Source: Bin87 sp026710825 (lineage in GTDB: Bacteria; Chloroflexota; Dehalococcoidia; Lucifugimonadales; UBA3495). Taken from it: DNA of 64,000 bases. Shown piece by piece: positions 63,348 through 64,000 of the stretch. The number at the start of each line of letters is the position of its first letter. Positions within the stretch are counted from its first letter, which is position 1. Where the stretch lies: positions 2,728,001 to 2,792,000 of the forward strand of contig OZ247427.1 in assembly GCA_965232815.1 (NCBI GenBank), written 5' to 3'. The notes under the pieces were generated by a model that had not been told where the DNA came from, searched no databases, and saw only the letters and a program-made list of their open reading frames with translations. The translations under genes and the position numbers were made by a program.

Positions 63348-64000
63348 GTGCCGACCAACATCCCGAACTACCTCCCGGCGGAATACAGCCTGCGTGGACA
63401 CACGGCCATCGTTGCGTCCTCCGGGGGTAATGAAACCCCGCAGCTCGCCGCCGCGTTGGCAGAGGCCGGCGCGAACGTATTCGCCGTAGGGCGCCACCAG
63501 GATGCAGTGGACGCGATCCGTTCTGCGGTGTCTGCAACAACGGGCCTGGCAACTCCGGGATATGCCGGCCGTTGGGACAGTCCAGACGGAGCCTCGGATG
63601 TCCTGGCAGCTTTCGCCAGCAGCTATGCCCGCGTCGACATCCTCGTAAATGATACTCGCAGCTTTTTCGCCAAGCCGGCCGCCGAGATCTCCATGGAGGA
63701 ATGGGACGAGTTGAACTCCCGGAACGTGCGCGCCACTTTCATGCTCAGTCAGGCGATAGGTCGACAGATGTTGGCGCAGCAGTATGGTCGCATTGTCAAC
63801 GTCATCTCCAACTTGGCAGAGCGCGCCGTGATCAATTGCTCCGCGTACAGCGCTACCCAGGCAGCCGTCCTCTCCCTCACGCGGTCGTTCGCCGTGGAAT
63901 GGGGACGCAGCGAAATCCGCGTCAATGCCGTCGGGTCCGGCTGGTCCACAGCTGACGACATCCCTCTGGAAACCCAGCGCGAGGAGCTTCTGGTTCGGTA
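63348..64000 (+). CDS. SDR-fold protein with degenerate catalytic site (cut by window end)
   Basis: At least 217 residues from a GTG with GAGGA upstream. The dinucleotide motif TGxxxGxG is ASSGGNETP; the catalytic Lys is Gln (YSATQ, Tyr167-Gln171) while Ser154 and Tyr167 are kept, and the usual NNAG is NDTR. The Rossmann fold order remains, so this is an SDR-fold protein that probably does not bind NAD(P) normally. It recalls halohydrin dehalogenase-like changes (Ser-Tyr-Arg) without matching them. The 3' end is outside the window. Confidence 0.8.
   Translation, partial: MPTNIPNYLPAEYSLRGHTAIVASSGGNETPQLAAALAEAGANVFAVGRHQDAVDAIRSAVSATTGLATPGYAGRWDSPDGASDVLAAFASSYARVDILVNDTRSFFAKPAAEISMEEWDELNSRNVRATFMLSQAIGRQMLAQQYGRIVNVISNLAERAVINCSAYSATQAAVLSLTRSFAVEWGRSEIRVNAVGSGWSTADDIPLETQREELLVR

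Overview
The window is about 60% GC, densely packed and single-copy in character, with no rRNA, tRNA, insertion sequence, prophage or CRISPR array that I could see. The gene set suggests an uncultured Chloroflexota bacterium, possibly SAR202 or Dehalococcoidia-like: an F420-type LLM oxidoreductase, a BKACE (DUF849) enzyme, an orphan molybdopterin hydroxylase subunit, a K+-type membrane pyrophosphatase, an archaeal-type phosphoglycerate mutase, DapL lysine synthesis and a DUF35-linked thiolase. This placement is inferred from gene content only.

Layout. 1-4.1 kb: a partial S41 protease (minus), then a DUF35-fused HMG-CoA-synthase-like protein with a thiolase, then a VOC protein. 4.4-6.3 kb: overlapping minC-minD-minE. 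6.4-10.6 kb: MFS transporter, class III aminotransferase, ABM monooxygenase, glutaredoxin-like and thioredoxin-like proteins. 10.7-19.9 kb (minus): a purine run in the order guaA, purD, two unknowns, purE, a HAD phosphatase, purB, purC, two DUF3105 proteins, purS. 20.1-31.7 kb (plus): tsaC, an unusual prenyl synthase, pgk-apgM-tpiA, miaA, dapF, an unknown, dapL, hflX, a phosphoesterase and a formamidase. 31.7-39.5 kb (minus): SDR, hppA, phosphoesterase, LLM oxidoreductase, unknown, HAD hydrolase, amidase and its small partner. 39.6-45.7 kb (plus): CPBP protease, cysC, trpA, a DAHP synthase behind an attenuator, GNAT, a kinase-like protein and a rhomboid. 45.8-51.4 kb: BKACE enzyme, orphan xanthine-dehydrogenase-family subunit plus a MoaD-like protein, and DUF3352. 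51.5-60.4 kb (plus): a cobalamin riboswitch heading cbiE-cobN-unknown-cbtB-cbtA and a fused ChlI/ChlD chelatase subunit. 60.4-64 kb: glyS, birA and two SDR proteins, the last cut by the window edge.

The strongest regulatory finding is a complete amino-acid attenuator before the DAHP synthase gene. A 34-codon leader ORF carries 5 Tyr and 2 Phe within 12 codons and is followed by mutually exclusive antiterminator and terminator hairpins. The second is a class-II-like cobalamin riboswitch whose P1 helix, antiterminator and terminator can all be read. Several enzymes carry substitutions at catalytic positions: the HMGS-like protein, the prenyl synthase, TrpA, a YfcE-like phosphoesterase and the last SDR. 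A family of short GGGGCG...CGCCCC hairpins recurs in intergenic gaps.

The cobalt genes plausibly act together: CbtAB imports cobalt, CobN with the fused ChlI/ChlD protein inserts it into the corrin ring, CbiE methylates the ring, and the riboswitch shuts the set off when cobalamin is ample.
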